Numbered from the stretch's first letter, positions 20,564 through 29,640 are shown. The stretch is 34,723 nt of DNA from Leptolyngbya sp. PLA1 (GCA_021405315.1 QWIH01000035.1:1-34723), one strand, 5' to 3'. A program made the numbers and translations. The notes: generated by a model from the sequence alone, not told the origin.

Positions 20564-20659
20564 CGGTCGCTCCTTGACCCTTCCCCGCGTTCGGAAGAAC
20601 TCCGACCACGGTTCTCTCAGACGCTCCCGGCGCCATCCTTGACGCGGGAGAAGTGGACA

Positions 20660-20687
20660 GTATTACAAGGCGACCATGCCTCCGCAA
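20660..20687 (-). promoter_or_regulatory. Possible sigma-70 promoter of fliA
   Basis: On the minus strand, TTGCGG (20687-20682) and TAATAC (20665-20660) are separated by 16 bases, about 100 bases before the fliA start. The match is moderate. It lies in a 150-base gap between the small membrane protein gene and fliA, where a separate promoter would make sense. Confidence 0.4.
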
Positions 20688-20714
20688 GTCGCGCCGACGA
20701 TTTCTTCAACGTTT

Positions 20715-20990
20715 CTACGGACTTTCCGTTGCCCGTGGAAGAGTGGTGGATGACTGCCCGGCCTCGGCGCTCGCCGCGTCCGGCGCCGCGTGCGCACGCT
20801 CGTGCTCTTCCTCCATCCGTGCCTGTACCCAGCGGATCAGCAGCCCGAGCGCGTAGCACGCGACCATCGCCGCCAGACCCCGACCCAGCACCACCATCGC
20901 GCCGTTGCCCGCATACAGACCGGCGATGACCGCCACAGTGAACCCGGTCAGGGCCACCAACGGCGGGATCGTGTTCTTGGCTGAGCCCAC
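20715..20990 (-). CDS. Small membrane protein between flhG and fliA
   Basis: 91 residues from GTG 20990, which has GAGAGAGG closely upstream; ATG 21038 is an alternative. Two membrane segments are visible, about 8-25 (LVALTGFTVAVIAGLYAG) and about 30-50 (LGRGLAAMVACYALGLLIRW), followed by a charged helix (QARMEEEHERAH) and an Ala/Ser-rich end. No family is recognised. It lies in the flagellar cluster, transcribed in the same direction as flhG (131 bases upstream) and fliA (150 bases downstream). Position suggests a flagellum-related role, but nothing in the sequence proves it. Real coding is supported by the ordered hydrophobic pattern. Confidence 0.65.
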   Translation of the reverse strand: MGSAKNTIPPLVALTGFTVAVIAGLYAGNGAMVVLGRGLAAMVACYALGLLIRWVQARMEEEHERAHAAPDAASAEAGQSSTTLPRATESP

Positions 20991-21118
20991 AGGCCACCTC
21001 TCTCCCTTGCGCACGCTCCCCCACGGGAGCATCGACGCCATCACCGGGGGAGTTGGCCTTTCTTCGCCACTTCCGAGCAACTCGGCCTACTTCGGCTGTT
21101 CAAACGGCTCCAAAACCG

Positions 21119-22087
21119 TTATCGGCCCCGCAACCATCCGAACAAACCCCGTCTTGGGGCCGCAGGATTGGCCGAACGAGCCTCCGCCAGCCGCGCGAGC
21201 TGCAGCGCCATCTCCCGGATGTCGCGGCTCGCTCTCGCACGAGGCGTGCCAAGCACCAGCGGCCGGCGTGCCCGCACCGCGTCGCGTGCGGCGTCGTCGC
21301 TGCGGACGATGCCCACCAGCGGGAGGGTGAGGTTCAGGAACTTCCGGCAGGTCGAGGCGATCCGCGCGTGCACCGACAGGCCCTCATCCTCGTCCTCGCA
21401 CTGATTGACGGCGAGCGCGATCCGCGGCGCATCCGGCAGCCTCGTGACACACTTGATCATCGCGTACGCGTCGGCGATCGAGGTGGGATCCGGCGTGGCC
21501 ACCACCACCGCCACATCCGCGGCTCCGACGAACGACGTCACCCCGTCGCTCATCCCTGCTCCCGTGTCGATCAGGAGCAGGTCCGACACCGAGTCAAGGT
21601 CCGCAAGCCCGTCGAGGATCAACTCTCGCTGGGACGGAGGCAGGTTGGCCATGCGCGCCAGCCCCACCGACCCCGGGATGAGGGTGAACCCGCCGGGTCC
21701 GGGCACGGCGATCTGATCGAGGGTGCGGCGTTGGCGTGGCTCACCCTTGGCGCCGTCCACCACGCTGTCGAGGCGGGTCGTGGGGCTCATGCCGCAGAGC
21801 ACGTCCGCATTCGCGAGCCCAAGATCAGCGTCCACAAGTGCGGTCCGCACACCCTGGGCCTGGAGCGCGATCGCGAGGTTGACGGAGATGGTCGACTTGC
21901 CAACACCGCCCTTTCCCGACGTGACAGCCACCACGGGGATGGTCGCATGGCGGCGTGCGGGTGGGGGCGCCTTGGCGCCGGTTCGCTCCGCCCAGGTGAC
22001 CAGCGAAACCCCGGGCCCATATACCGACGAGACCATGGCCCGCAGTCGAGCGGCCTGATCCTGCGGCGCTTCACGAACAACGCTCAT
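21119..22087 (-). CDS. flhG: FlhG (MinD-like ATPase controlling flagellar number)
   Basis: 322 residues. The N-terminus contains DQAARLR (10-16), the motif by which FlhG activates the FlhF GTPase. A deviant Walker A, SGKGGVGKST (57-66), follows, then VDADLGLANADVL, LLLIDTGAGMSD and a TPDPTSIADAYAMIK segment, all typical of the MinD/FlhG ATPase family. FlhG limits flagellar number by acting on FlhF and C-ring proteins at the membrane. The end is short and basic (GLFGWLRGR) rather than a long amphipathic membrane-targeting helix. Start ATG 22087 overlaps the flhF stop (ATGA), so the two are translationally coupled; GTG 22096 is less likely. Confidence 0.93.
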   Translation of the reverse strand: MSVVREAPQDQAARLRAMVSSVYGPGVSLVTWAERTGAKAPPPARRHATIPVVAVTSGKGGVGKSTISVNLAIALQAQGVRTALVDADLGLANADVLCGMSPTTRLDSVVDGAKGEPRQRRTLDQIAVPGPGGFTLIPGSVGLARMANLPPSQRELILDGLADLDSVSDLLLIDTGAGMSDGVTSFVGAADVAVVVATPDPTSIADAYAMIKCVTRLPDAPRIALAVNQCEDEDEGLSVHARIASTCRKFLNLTLPLVGIVRSDDAARDAVRARRPLVLGTPRARASRDIREMALQLARLAEARSANPAAPRRGLFGWLRGR

Positions 22088-23481
22088 AGACCCCACCCCT
22101 GGGCCGTCGCCCCGTCGAGCACAAGACCGGCCAGCCGGTCAGAGTTTGCAAGTTCAATGTGGTCAGGCACTTCCTGACCGGTCGTAACGTAACTCACGGG
22201 CAGCCCAGCCCGTCCGACGACATTCACGATCGGCCCGAGGTGCACGGCCTCGTCCAGCTTGGTGAGAAGCAGGCGATCGGGACCCGCGACCTTGAACCGC
22301 TCCGCCGCCGCGAGCAGCACCGACTCCGCGACCCCGGTGGAGAGCACCAGATGGGTCTGATCCGGGGCCGCCGCCTTCACGCACGCGCTCAGCTCATCCA
22401 GCCTCGCATGGTCGCGCTGGCCCCGCCCCGGTGTGTCGACGATCACCACGTCACACTCGCGGAGGTCCGCGCAGGCGCCGGCCACGTCCTGAGGTGCCAG
22501 CGCCACCTTGAGGGGTACGCCGATGATGCTCGCGTACACCCTGAGCTGCTCCACCGCGGCGATGCGGTACGTGTCGCAGGTCACAAGCCCCACTCGCTTG
22601 CCCTGCCTCAACTTGTACGCCGCGGCGAGCTTGCCGATGGTCGTCGTCTTTCCAACGCCCGTCGGCCCGATGAGCGCGATGGTCAGAGGCTTTCCAGCGG
22701 AGGACCGCCCCGCGGGGCCGATGGCGCCCACCACCGGGAGGAGCTTCGCAAGCCGCCGCTGAACCCCCAACCTGGCCACGGCCTCATCTGCGAGTTCCGA
22801 CTGCGTCAGGTCGTCCCGGACGCCGCCGATGACCTCGTCCGCGAGTTCGCGGCTGACACCGGCGTCCAGCAACCTTGCGAAGAGCGAAGCCAGGACATCG
22901 GGCACGCCACCCGCGGCCATCACAGCGGACTGCCCCGCGTTCGCACGCGTCACGTGGAGCACCTGGCCCACGAGCCGGCGGATGGAGGCGAGTTCCGCGT
23001 GGAGCGACGCCGCGGCGGCCGCATCGACGGGGGCGAGGGGAGCGCTGACCGCGAGGGCCTTGGGACCGGGCCCAAGGGGCCTGTCGGACGCGGGGCCCGG
23101 CCCGGGGTCAAGAGCGGGCGGCTTCTCGGGGGCCGGCACCTCGATCACCGCGCGCGGGGTCATGGTTCGCGACGAGGCGGCAACGGGAGCTCCCGTCGCG
23201 CCCGCTCCCGGCACGGGGTGCGGCTCCGCCAGGGTGCCGATCCGCTCGCCGCGCGGGAACTCCATCGGGGCGAAGGTCCCCGGCTTGGCTCGGGTCCGCT
23301 CCCGGCGTGCCGGGGCCTGATCCGAGGCTGTGATCTCGACGACCTGCTTGCCCCCGAGCCCCAGCAGCGTCCCCTCGCGATGGACGCGGGTGTGCAGAAT
23401 GACGGCGTCCTTTCCAAGGTCTTTCTTGACCTCGGCGAGCGCCTGCGCCATCGTGCCAGCTCGGTACGTCTTGAGGTTCAT
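22084..23481 (-). CDS. flhF: Flagellar biosynthesis SRP-type GTPase FlhF
   Basis: 465 residues from ATG 23481. The N-terminus MNLKTYRAGTMAQALAEVKK and DLGKDAVILHTR is the usual FlhF opening. A long low-complexity Ala/Pro/Arg-rich B region (about 60-150) comes next, then an N-domain helix bundle and an SRP-type GTPase domain with GPTGVGKTTT (from about 270), VTCDTYRIAAVEQL (G2/G3 region), VIVDTPGRGQ and LLTKLDEAVHLG. FlhF marks the site of flagellar assembly and recruits early components; FlhG stimulates its GTPase. It overlaps flhG by 4 bases and follows flhA after about 100 bases. The DTPGR sequence in place of the more common DTAGR is a minor change. Confidence 0.93.
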   Translation of the reverse strand: MNLKTYRAGTMAQALAEVKKDLGKDAVILHTRVHREGTLLGLGGKQVVEITASDQAPARRERTRAKPGTFAPMEFPRGERIGTLAEPHPVPGAGATGAPVAASSRTMTPRAVIEVPAPEKPPALDPGPGPASDRPLGPGPKALAVSAPLAPVDAAAAASLHAELASIRRLVGQVLHVTRANAGQSAVMAAGGVPDVLASLFARLLDAGVSRELADEVIGGVRDDLTQSELADEAVARLGVQRRLAKLLPVVGAIGPAGRSSAGKPLTIALIGPTGVGKTTTIGKLAAAYKLRQGKRVGLVTCDTYRIAAVEQLRVYASIIGVPLKVALAPQDVAGACADLRECDVVIVDTPGRGQRDHARLDELSACVKAAAPDQTHLVLSTGVAESVLLAAAERFKVAGPDRLLLTKLDEAVHLGPIVNVVGRAGLPVSYVTTGQEVPDHIELANSDRLAGLVLDGATAQGWGL

Positions 23482-23584
23482 CCGTGCCGTCCGTAGCCTC
23501 CGGTTGTGCCCGCGCACACCCGATCCGTGGGGGCTGCGGACTGTACCAAGTTCTCTCCCGGCCTACCAGCACCGGGCTGTCGAT

Positions 23585-25771
23585 TCACGCCGCGACGGGC
23601 GCTTCTGCGGGTGCGCCGATCAGCGCCGCGGACTCAACTTCGACCCCCGCCGCCACTTCGTTGTACCCCAGCACCGCAACGCCCGGCACGTGGGGCTCGA
23701 TGATCTGCCGCACGATCGCCCGAACCTGGGGCGAGGCGATGACCACCGGATGGTGGCCCTGTGCGGCGAGCTTCCGCAGCCCGAGCCCGACCTGCTCCGC
23801 GACCCGGGCCGCCGCCTTTGCGGGCATGGTGAAGGTCGTCCCTCCGGGCCCGCGGTCGATGTACGCATTGATCTGGTCTTCCAGCGCCGGATCGAGCGTC
23901 ACGCAGTACAGCTTGGGCTGCCCCCCCGGCTGAGGCGAGGCGTACTGGTGGCAGATGGTGCGGCGGAGCGCGTTGCGGACGTACTCCGTCAGCACATCCA
24001 GGTCCTTGGTCTTGGTCCCCCAGTCGGAGAGCGTCTCGATGATCGTCTCGAGGTCCTTGATCGGCACCCGCTCCCGCAGCAGATTCTGGAGGATCTTCTG
24101 GATATCGACGGGCTTCACGACCGCGGGGATCGTCTCCTCGATGAGTTTCGGGGCCGTCTGCTTCAACTGCTCGATGAGGTTGCTCACCTCGTCGCGGGTC
24201 AGCAGCTCGTCCGCGTGCCTGCGGACGATCTCCGTGATGTGCGTCGCCAGCACGCTCGTGGGATCGACGACGGTGTAGTTCATCGTCTCGGCGCGGGCAC
24301 GCAGGGCCGGGTCGATCCACCAGGCGTCCAGCCCGAAGGCCGGCTCGCGGGTCTGCTCTCCCTCGATCGTTCCGGAGGTAATCCCGGAGTCCATCGCCAT
24401 GAGCCGCCCCGGCCTCACCTGGCCGGAAGCCACGGCGCTCCCCCTGATCTTCACGCGATAGTCGTTCACCCCGAGCTGAACGTTGTCACGGATGCGGACC
24501 GGGGGCATGACGAGCCCGAGTTCCGCGGCGAGCTGTCGCCGCACCGCGGAGATGCGGTCCAGCAGGTCGCCCCCCTGTCCCTTGTCCACCAACTGCACAA
24601 GTCCGTACCCGACCTCCAGTTCCAGCACGTCCACCTTCAGCAGGTTCTCCACCGGGGGCGGCTCCGGGGCCAAGGCGGGCGGGGGTGCCTTCGCGGCCTC
24701 TTCCTGCTTCCGCACCGCGCGGCCCATCGCGAGGGCCAGGCCGATCATCGCGGCTCCCGTGACAAGCAGCGGGACGGTCGGCAGCGGAGTCAGCGAGAGC
24801 AGCGCGAGGAACCCGCCCGTGATGAGCAGGCCCCGGGGCTGGCTGATCACCTGGTCGGTCATCTCGTGCCCGAGCTGCTCCTTGCTGCCGGACCTGGTCA
24901 CGATGAGCGCCGATGCGATGGCGATGACGAACGAGGGGATCTGCGCCGAGAGGCCGTCGCCGATGGTGAGCGTGGTGAAGATCTTCGCCGTCTGGCCTAC
25001 GTCCCATCCCCGCGAGAAGACGCCCACCGCGAAGCCGCCCAGCACGTTGATGATCGTGATGATGAGGCCCGCGATCGCGTCACCCCGGACGAACTTGCTC
25101 GCACCGTCCATGGCGCCGAAGAAGTCCGCCTCCCGGGCCACCCGCTCGCGCCGGCGCCGGGCCTCCACGTCGTCGATCACCCCGGCGTTGAGGTCCGCGT
25201 CGATGGCCATCTGCTTCCCGGGCATCGCGTCCAGGGTGAAGCGTGCCGCGACCTCTGAGATGCGAGTGGCGCCCTTGGTGATCACCATGAACTGCACGAT
25301 CACCATGATGAGGAAGATCACGATGCCGACGAAGAGCGAGTCGCCCGCAACGAACTGCCCGAAGGCCATGATGACGTGGCCAGCTACCCCCGCCGCCTCC
25401 TCAGGCGTCGCGGCGTCCGCGGTCAGGATCAGCCTCGTGCTCGCCACGTTCAGGACCAGCCGCAGGAGCGTGGTCGCGAGCAGCAGCGACGGGAAGACGC
25501 TGAAGTCCAGGGGATGGTTCATGTAGATGGTCGTCAGGAGGATGACCACCGAGAGGCTGATGTTCGCGACGATCAGAAGGTCCATCGCCGCCGGGGGCAG
25601 GGGCACCAGCAGCACGCCCATGAGGAGGATGAAGCCGAGCGGCGCGATGTACCCGCGGACCTTGTGGACGCTCTGGAGCCACGCGGGGAGCACCAGCGGC
25701 GACTCGGCGACCGCGGCGGGGCTCGCCACAGGCTTCACGACCGGCTTTCTGCTCGCACCCGTCTTCGCCAT
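23585..25771 (-). CDS. flhA: Flagellar export gate protein FlhA
   Basis: 728 residues. The N-terminal half contains about eight membrane helices (roughly 40-340), including LPPAAMDLLIVANISLSVVILL and the conserved loop segment PGKQMAIDADLNAG. The C-terminal half (about 380-728) is the cytoplasmic domain that forms the nonameric ring and docks export chaperones, with VRIRDNV and a helical region near 560-610. FlhA is the largest part of the flagellar type III export gate and couples the proton gradient to export. The first 30 residues are a cytoplasmic Ala/Val/Lys-rich extension. ATG 25771 was chosen over the GTG immediately before it. It follows flhB closely in the common flhB-flhA order. Confidence 0.97.
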   Translation of the reverse strand: MAKTGASRKPVVKPVASPAAVAESPLVLPAWLQSVHKVRGYIAPLGFILLMGVLLVPLPPAAMDLLIVANISLSVVILLTTIYMNHPLDFSVFPSLLLATTLLRLVLNVASTRLILTADAATPEEAAGVAGHVIMAFGQFVAGDSLFVGIVIFLIMVIVQFMVITKGATRISEVAARFTLDAMPGKQMAIDADLNAGVIDDVEARRRRERVAREADFFGAMDGASKFVRGDAIAGLIITIINVLGGFAVGVFSRGWDVGQTAKIFTTLTIGDGLSAQIPSFVIAIASALIVTRSGSKEQLGHEMTDQVISQPRGLLITGGFLALLSLTPLPTVPLLVTGAAMIGLALAMGRAVRKQEEAAKAPPPALAPEPPPVENLLKVDVLELEVGYGLVQLVDKGQGGDLLDRISAVRRQLAAELGLVMPPVRIRDNVQLGVNDYRVKIRGSAVASGQVRPGRLMAMDSGITSGTIEGEQTREPAFGLDAWWIDPALRARAETMNYTVVDPTSVLATHITEIVRRHADELLTRDEVSNLIEQLKQTAPKLIEETIPAVVKPVDIQKILQNLLRERVPIKDLETIIETLSDWGTKTKDLDVLTEYVRNALRRTICHQYASPQPGGQPKLYCVTLDPALEDQINAYIDRGPGGTTFTMPAKAAARVAEQVGLGLRKLAAQGHHPVVIASPQVRAIVRQIIEPHVPGVAVLGYNEVAAGVEVESAALIGAPAEAPVAA

Positions 25772-25781
25772 CACGCCTCAC

Positions 25782-26846
25782 TCACGCCGCGGCCTCGCGG
25801 TCCAGCCTGTACACGAACGCCAGGATCTCCGCGACCGCCTGATAGAACTCCGGAGAAATCTCCTCGCCGACCTCCACGCCGGCGAAGAGCGCCCGAGCCA
25901 GGGGCGGGCGCTCGACCATCGGGACGCGGTTCGCCGCAGCCACCTGCCGGATCCGCAGCGCCAGGAAGTCCGCCCCCTTGGCGACCACCTTCGGGGCCTT
26001 CATGGTCTCCGGGTCGTACTTGATCGCCACGGAAAAGTGCGTGGGGTTGGTCACCACCACGTCCGCCTCGGGCACCGCCATTCCCACGCGCTGCATCGCG
26101 ATCTGCCGTGCCAGCCTCAGGCGGCGTCCCTTCACCTCGGGGTCGCCCTCCATGCTGCGGCGTTCATCCTTGACCTCCTCCTTGGTCATCTTGAGGTCCT
26201 GGGTGTGCTGCCACTTCTGGAACGCCCAGTCCGCGATGCCCAGCACCAGCAGGATCGCCAGGAGCCACAGCGCGAGTTCGAGCGCCATGCCGCCGAGTTC
26301 GCTGAGCGCCCCCCACAGCCCGAGCCGCGGGAGCGCGGTCACGACGTCCGCCCGGGAGGCGAGGAAGACCCAGCCCACCGCCGCGACGAGGGCGATCTTG
26401 ACGATCTGCGTCAATGTCTTGACCGCGTTCCGCCGGTCGAAAAGCCGCTGGGCCCCCGCGACGGGGTTGATCTTCGAGAGCTTGGGAATGAGGGGGTGGC
26501 CGGTCAGCAGGGGCCCGACCTGCACGAAGTGCGCGAGGATGCAGACCCCCGCGAGCAGACCGAGCGCCGGGAGCACGGCCCAAGCCGCATCGACCGCGAC
26601 AGCGGTGAGCAGGGTTCCCAGACCCTGCACCCCCGACACGCCGTAGCCGTCCTCGAAGACCCTCCGGAGAATCGCGAGCAGGGAGCGGGACATGAGCGCC
26701 CCGAAGACGACGAACACCACCAGCGCCCCGACGAGCTCGATGGCGCCGGCCAGGTCCTGGCTCTTGGCGACCTGCCCGCGCGAGCGCGCCTCCTCGAGTT
26801 TCCTCGAGGAGGGTGCCTCGGTCTTGTCACCCATGTCCTCCGCCAC
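25782..26846 (-). CDS. flhB: Flagellar export switch protein FlhB
   Basis: 354 residues. The N-terminus (DKTEAPSSRKLEEARSRGQVAKSQDL) is the family signature, followed by four membrane segments and the cytoplasmic domain. The autocleavage motif NPTH is at 267-270; cleavage between N and P allows the switch from rod/hook to filament export. FlhB works with FliK, whose C-terminus is at the other end of this cluster, to set hook length. The start is uncertain: GTG 26846 was used; ATG 26834 would remove four residues, and neither has a well-spaced Shine-Dalgarno. It lies 3 bases from fliR, so the two are probably cotranscribed and coupled. Confidence 0.96.
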   Translation of the reverse strand: MAEDMGDKTEAPSSRKLEEARSRGQVAKSQDLAGAIELVGALVVFVVFGALMSRSLLAILRRVFEDGYGVSGVQGLGTLLTAVAVDAAWAVLPALGLLAGVCILAHFVQVGPLLTGHPLIPKLSKINPVAGAQRLFDRRNAVKTLTQIVKIALVAAVGWVFLASRADVVTALPRLGLWGALSELGGMALELALWLLAILLVLGIADWAFQKWQHTQDLKMTKEEVKDERRSMEGDPEVKGRRLRLARQIAMQRVGMAVPEADVVVTNPTHFSVAIKYDPETMKAPKVVAKGADFLALRIRQVAAANRVPMVERPPLARALFAGVEVGEEISPEFYQAVAEILAFVYRLDREAAA

Positions 26847-26849
26847 GGA

Positions 26850-27656
26850 TCAGACCCCTTTCCCGCTCAGCGTCGACAGCCAGCCGGATACCTCGTCCAT
26901 CACCCGCCGCACCTCCTCGCCGGAAGCCTCGGCGACCGCGGGCACGGCGAGCGCGAGCACCATGACCCCCGCGATGAGCTTGATGATGAAGCCGACGGTC
27001 ATCACGTTGAAGGCAGGCATCGCCTTGCCGATCACCCCCAGGACGATCATCAGGAGCATGCAGATGCCCACGACGGGCAGGGCGACCCGGAGGGCCAGTT
27101 CCAGCCCGCTGCCGAGCACGCCGAGCACCAGTTCCAGCGGCGCCCGTCCCTCGAGCCCCGCGGCGCCGATGGGCACGCGGTCGAACGTGCCCAGCACGCC
27201 GCGGAACATCTGGTCCAGCCCCCCCACCGCCGCGAAGATGCCGGACGCGAGGAACATGAGGAGTTGGCCCAGCACGTCGGCGTCTGTGTCGACCTCCGGG
27301 TTGTAGACCTTGGCGAGGCCGAAGCCCATGGTCTGGCCCGCGACGGAGCCCGCCATGTCCATCGCGAGGATGGGGATCGAGGCGAGCAGACCGACGGTCA
27401 GACCGATGAGCGACTCCGCGAGCACGAGCGGGATGAGGCCGACCAGATCGGTCTGGATCGGGTTCCACGCCCGGGTCACGACGATCGGATAGGTCGCTCC
27501 CGCGAGGGTGAGGGCGATCAGCGCCTTGTGACGCGCGGGCACACCCTGGCTCGAGAGCACCGGCGCCGCGAGGAAGAGGCCCGCGAGCCGGAACGCCACG
27601 AGCGTGTAGGGCACGGCGTGCCTGAGGAGAGGGGAGATGTCGCCGCCCGGTTCCAC
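26850..27656 (-). CDS. fliR: Flagellar export gate protein FliR
   Basis: 268 residues, mostly hydrophobic with about six membrane segments. It shows the FliR pattern, with GLTVGLLASIPILAMDMAGSVAGQTMGFG near residues 83-112, followed by a D-x-L-x-QLLMFLA segment. FliR forms the export channel core with FliP and FliQ in the membrane at the base of the flagellum. The start is GTG 27656. It lies between fliQ (14-base gap) and flhB (3-base gap) in the standard fliP-fliQ-fliR-flhB order. Nothing about its length or sequence is unusual for the family. Confidence 0.95.
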   Translation of the reverse strand: MEPGGDISPLLRHAVPYTLVAFRLAGLFLAAPVLSSQGVPARHKALIALTLAGATYPIVVTRAWNPIQTDLVGLIPLVLAESLIGLTVGLLASIPILAMDMAGSVAGQTMGFGLAKVYNPEVDTDADVLGQLLMFLASGIFAAVGGLDQMFRGVLGTFDRVPIGAAGLEGRAPLELVLGVLGSGLELALRVALPVVGICMLLMIVLGVIGKAMPAFNVMTVGFIIKLIAGVMVLALAVPAVAEASGEEVRRVMDEVSGWLSTLSGKGV

Positions 27657-27670
27657 GCACTCTGCTCCCG

Positions 27671-27928
27671 CTAGATGAGCCTGAAGAGGTCAGACGCGTA
27701 CTCGACAAGGCGCTGCGCGACCCAGGGGATGAGCAGCGCCGCCGCCACGACCATCACGACGATCTTGGGGACGAACGAGAGCGTCTGGTCCTGAATGGAC
27801 GTGACGGATTGGAGGAGACTGACGATCAGGCCCACGACCAGGCCCGCGAGGAGGATGGGCGCCGCGATCTTCAGGGTGATGATCAGCGCCTCCCGCACAA
27901 GCTCGACCGCGGATTCGTCGTACTGCAT
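27671..27928 (-). CDS. fliQ: Flagellar export gate protein FliQ
   Basis: 85 residues with two membrane helices (about 13-38 and 50-72). The pattern is typical of FliQ: LVREALIITLKIAAPILLAG, then the conserved loop SLLQSVTSIQDQTLSFVPKI. Several copies of FliQ surround the FliP-FliR core of the export channel. Its length matches the family. It sits between fliP (11-base gap) and fliR in the canonical order. Confidence 0.96.
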   Translation of the reverse strand: MQYDESAVELVREALIITLKIAAPILLAGLVVGLIVSLLQSVTSIQDQTLSFVPKIVVMVVAAALLIPWVAQRLVEYASDLFRLI

Positions 27929-27939
27929 CGATCAGACCC

Positions 27940-28932
27940 CTAGACGCGCACCAGCCCCCCGGGGGAGAGCGCGTGCACGAGCGCGAGCACATCCGCCGAT
28001 GAGGGCGCCATCGCCGCGACCTCCGCCGGCGAGACCGCGAAGCTCTGCATGAGCCCGCCCACGATCAGCACCCACCCGTCCACCAGCACGAAGAGCAGCA
28101 GCTTGAACGGCAGGCTGATCAGGACCGGCGGGAGCATCATCATGCTCATGGAGATCAGCATGGTGCTCACGACCATGTCGATCACCAGGAACGGGAGATA
28201 GACCTTGAACCCGAGCAGGAACGCGACCTTCAGCTCGCTGAGCATGTACGCCGGGACGAGCGTCACCATGTCCACGTCCGCACGCGTCAGGGCCGAGGGG
28301 TCCGCCAGGTCCTGCCCGCGGTACTCCATGATCATGTAGACGCTCGACCAGTTCCCCGTCGCCTCGATCTGCGCGAACATGAAGTCCCGCATGGGCTGCC
28401 TGGTCCGGTTCCACAGGTCGTCGTAGTCAGCGACCTGCCCCGCCCGGTAGGGCCCGATCGCTTCCTTGTTGATCCGCTCCAGCGTCGGCGTCATCACCAG
28501 CAGCGTCATGAACAGCGCCAGACCCGTCACGACCTGAGGGGGGGGCACGCTCTGGGCCCCGAGCGCCTGCTTGAGCAGCCCAAGCACGATCAGGATCCGC
28601 ATGAAGCAGGTGGTCATCAGCATGATCGCCGGAACCAGCGACAGCACCGTCAGAACCACCAGGATGTTGATCGCGACCGAGAGCCCGCCCCGCGGCGCCT
28701 CGCCCGCGGGCTTCCCACCCGCGCCAACCCCCGGCAGCGCCTCACCCGCGCCCGCCAGAATCGCGAGCGGGTTGTAGGGGTCAGCCTCGGAGAGCGTCGG
28801 CAAGGCGGGAGCCCTCGCCGGAGCCGCAGGCGCCGGCTCCGCATCCGGCAGCGCGGGGCCGAGCCCGCCCTGTCCCCGGGCCGGAAGGCAGACGAGCAGC
28901 GCCACGATCAGGCCGAGCCACGCACGAGTCAT
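27940..28932 (-). CDS. fliP: Flagellar export gate protein FliP
   Basis: 330 residues, longer than the usual approximately 245. A signal peptide (1-20) is followed by a Pro/Ala/Gly-rich insertion of about 65 residues before the conserved core, which starts near LSVAINILVVLTVLSLVPAI and includes MLMTTCFMRILIVLGLLKQALG, TPTLERINKEAI, a periplasmic region and four membrane helices in all, with a final LVDGWVLIVGGLMQSF. FliP forms the pentameric core of the export channel. The extended N-terminus may lie in the periplasm before the first core helix; its role is unknown. The start ATG overlaps the fliO stop by 4 bases (ATGA), so the two genes are coupled. Confidence 0.95.
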   Translation of the reverse strand: MTRAWLGLIVALLVCLPARGQGGLGPALPDAEPAPAAPARAPALPTLSEADPYNPLAILAGAGEALPGVGAGGKPAGEAPRGGLSVAINILVVLTVLSLVPAIMLMTTCFMRILIVLGLLKQALGAQSVPPPQVVTGLALFMTLLVMTPTLERINKEAIGPYRAGQVADYDDLWNRTRQPMRDFMFAQIEATGNWSSVYMIMEYRGQDLADPSALTRADVDMVTLVPAYMLSELKVAFLLGFKVYLPFLVIDMVVSTMLISMSMMMLPPVLISLPFKLLLFVLVDGWVLIVGGLMQSFAVSPAEVAAMAPSSADVLALVHALSPGGLVRV

Positions 28933-29594
28933 GCGATGGTCTCCCCCCCGCGGCGGCGCATGGACGCCAGCCGCCCCCGCAGAGCGTTCACGCCCTCGCG
29001 CTCCGCGCGGGGCTGCCGCCCAGGTCCCTCCGCATCGTGGTACGCCGGCTCCGGCTCCGCACCCTCCCGCTCCAGGTGCTCACGGAAGCGTGTGGCGATC
29101 GTCTCACCCGCCTCGTCCCGCGTGCGGAGCAGAATGCCCGCGACCTCGTCCGGATCGGTCACCTCGCACAGCGTGGACATGCCCCCGTTCCCCCGGCCGT
29201 GGGTCTGGCAGAGCAGCAGCACGCGGCGGTCGAGCTTGAGCAGCACGAGGGTCGTGCCCCGTCCGGCGGGGAAACGCCCGAGCACCTCCAGCACGCCGGA
29301 GGGCGCTCGCCCGCCCGGCCCGAGCGCCGCGAGCAGACCCCCTCCACCCCGCACGCTCAGCCGTCTGACGATCTTCGCCCCACCCCAGACCAGCGCGAGC
29401 ACCGTCGCCAGCGCGGCCCCGGTCTGCAGGGACTGCGACCACAGAGGCTTCTCGCCCGGCGCAGGGTCGCTGGCTCGCTCCGCGCGGGGCACGGGCCCCA
29501 GCGGCTTCTGCTCGTTCGCGCTCTGGGCGATGCCCGGCGGCGTCACCACCGATAGGACCGCCGCCGCAACAAGCCCACACGCTCCAACCCGCAT
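28929..29594 (-). CDS. fliO: Flagellar biosynthesis protein FliO
   Basis: 221 residues. A signal peptide (about 1-23) precedes a short periplasmic segment, one membrane helix (about 55-75, ATVLALVWGGAKIV) and a cytoplasmic domain with the FliO pattern LEVLGRFPAGRGTTLVLLKLDRRVLLL (about 100-128). A long charged C-terminal tail follows. FliO stabilises FliP during assembly of the export gate. FliO sequences vary widely, so the assignment relies on the LGR-x5-GTTLVL core and on position directly upstream of fliP, with which it overlaps by 4 bases. The C-terminal 70 residues are Arg/Glu-rich and longer than in many homologues. Confidence 0.88.
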   Translation of the reverse strand: MRVGACGLVAAAVLSVVTPPGIAQSANEQKPLGPVPRAERASDPAPGEKPLWSQSLQTGAALATVLALVWGGAKIVRRLSVRGGGGLLAALGPGGRAPSGVLEVLGRFPAGRGTTLVLLKLDRRVLLLCQTHGRGNGGMSTLCEVTDPDEVAGILLRTRDEAGETIATRFREHLEREGAEPEPAYHDAEGPGRQPRAEREGVNALRGRLASMRRRGGETIA

Positions 29595-29640
29595 GGCACC
29601 ATCCTGGCAAGGACGCGATCGGCTCCGCCGCCGCGAGGAC

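Noticed and set aside
21072..21125. Short hairpin (AACGG/CCGTT) downstream of flhG as a terminator.
   Set aside because: Only a 5-bp stem and no T-run on the minus strand.
21119..21126. GCCGATAA on the minus strand, identical to the sigma-28 -10 consensus, upstream of the small membrane gene and fliA.
   Set aside because: It is the last codons and TAA stop of flhG, and there is no TAAA at the required -35 distance.
25527..27674. 715-codon open frame opposite flhB and fliR.
   Set aside because: Antisense shadow; extremely His/Arg/Asp-rich, while the minus-strand genes are clear FlhB and FliR.
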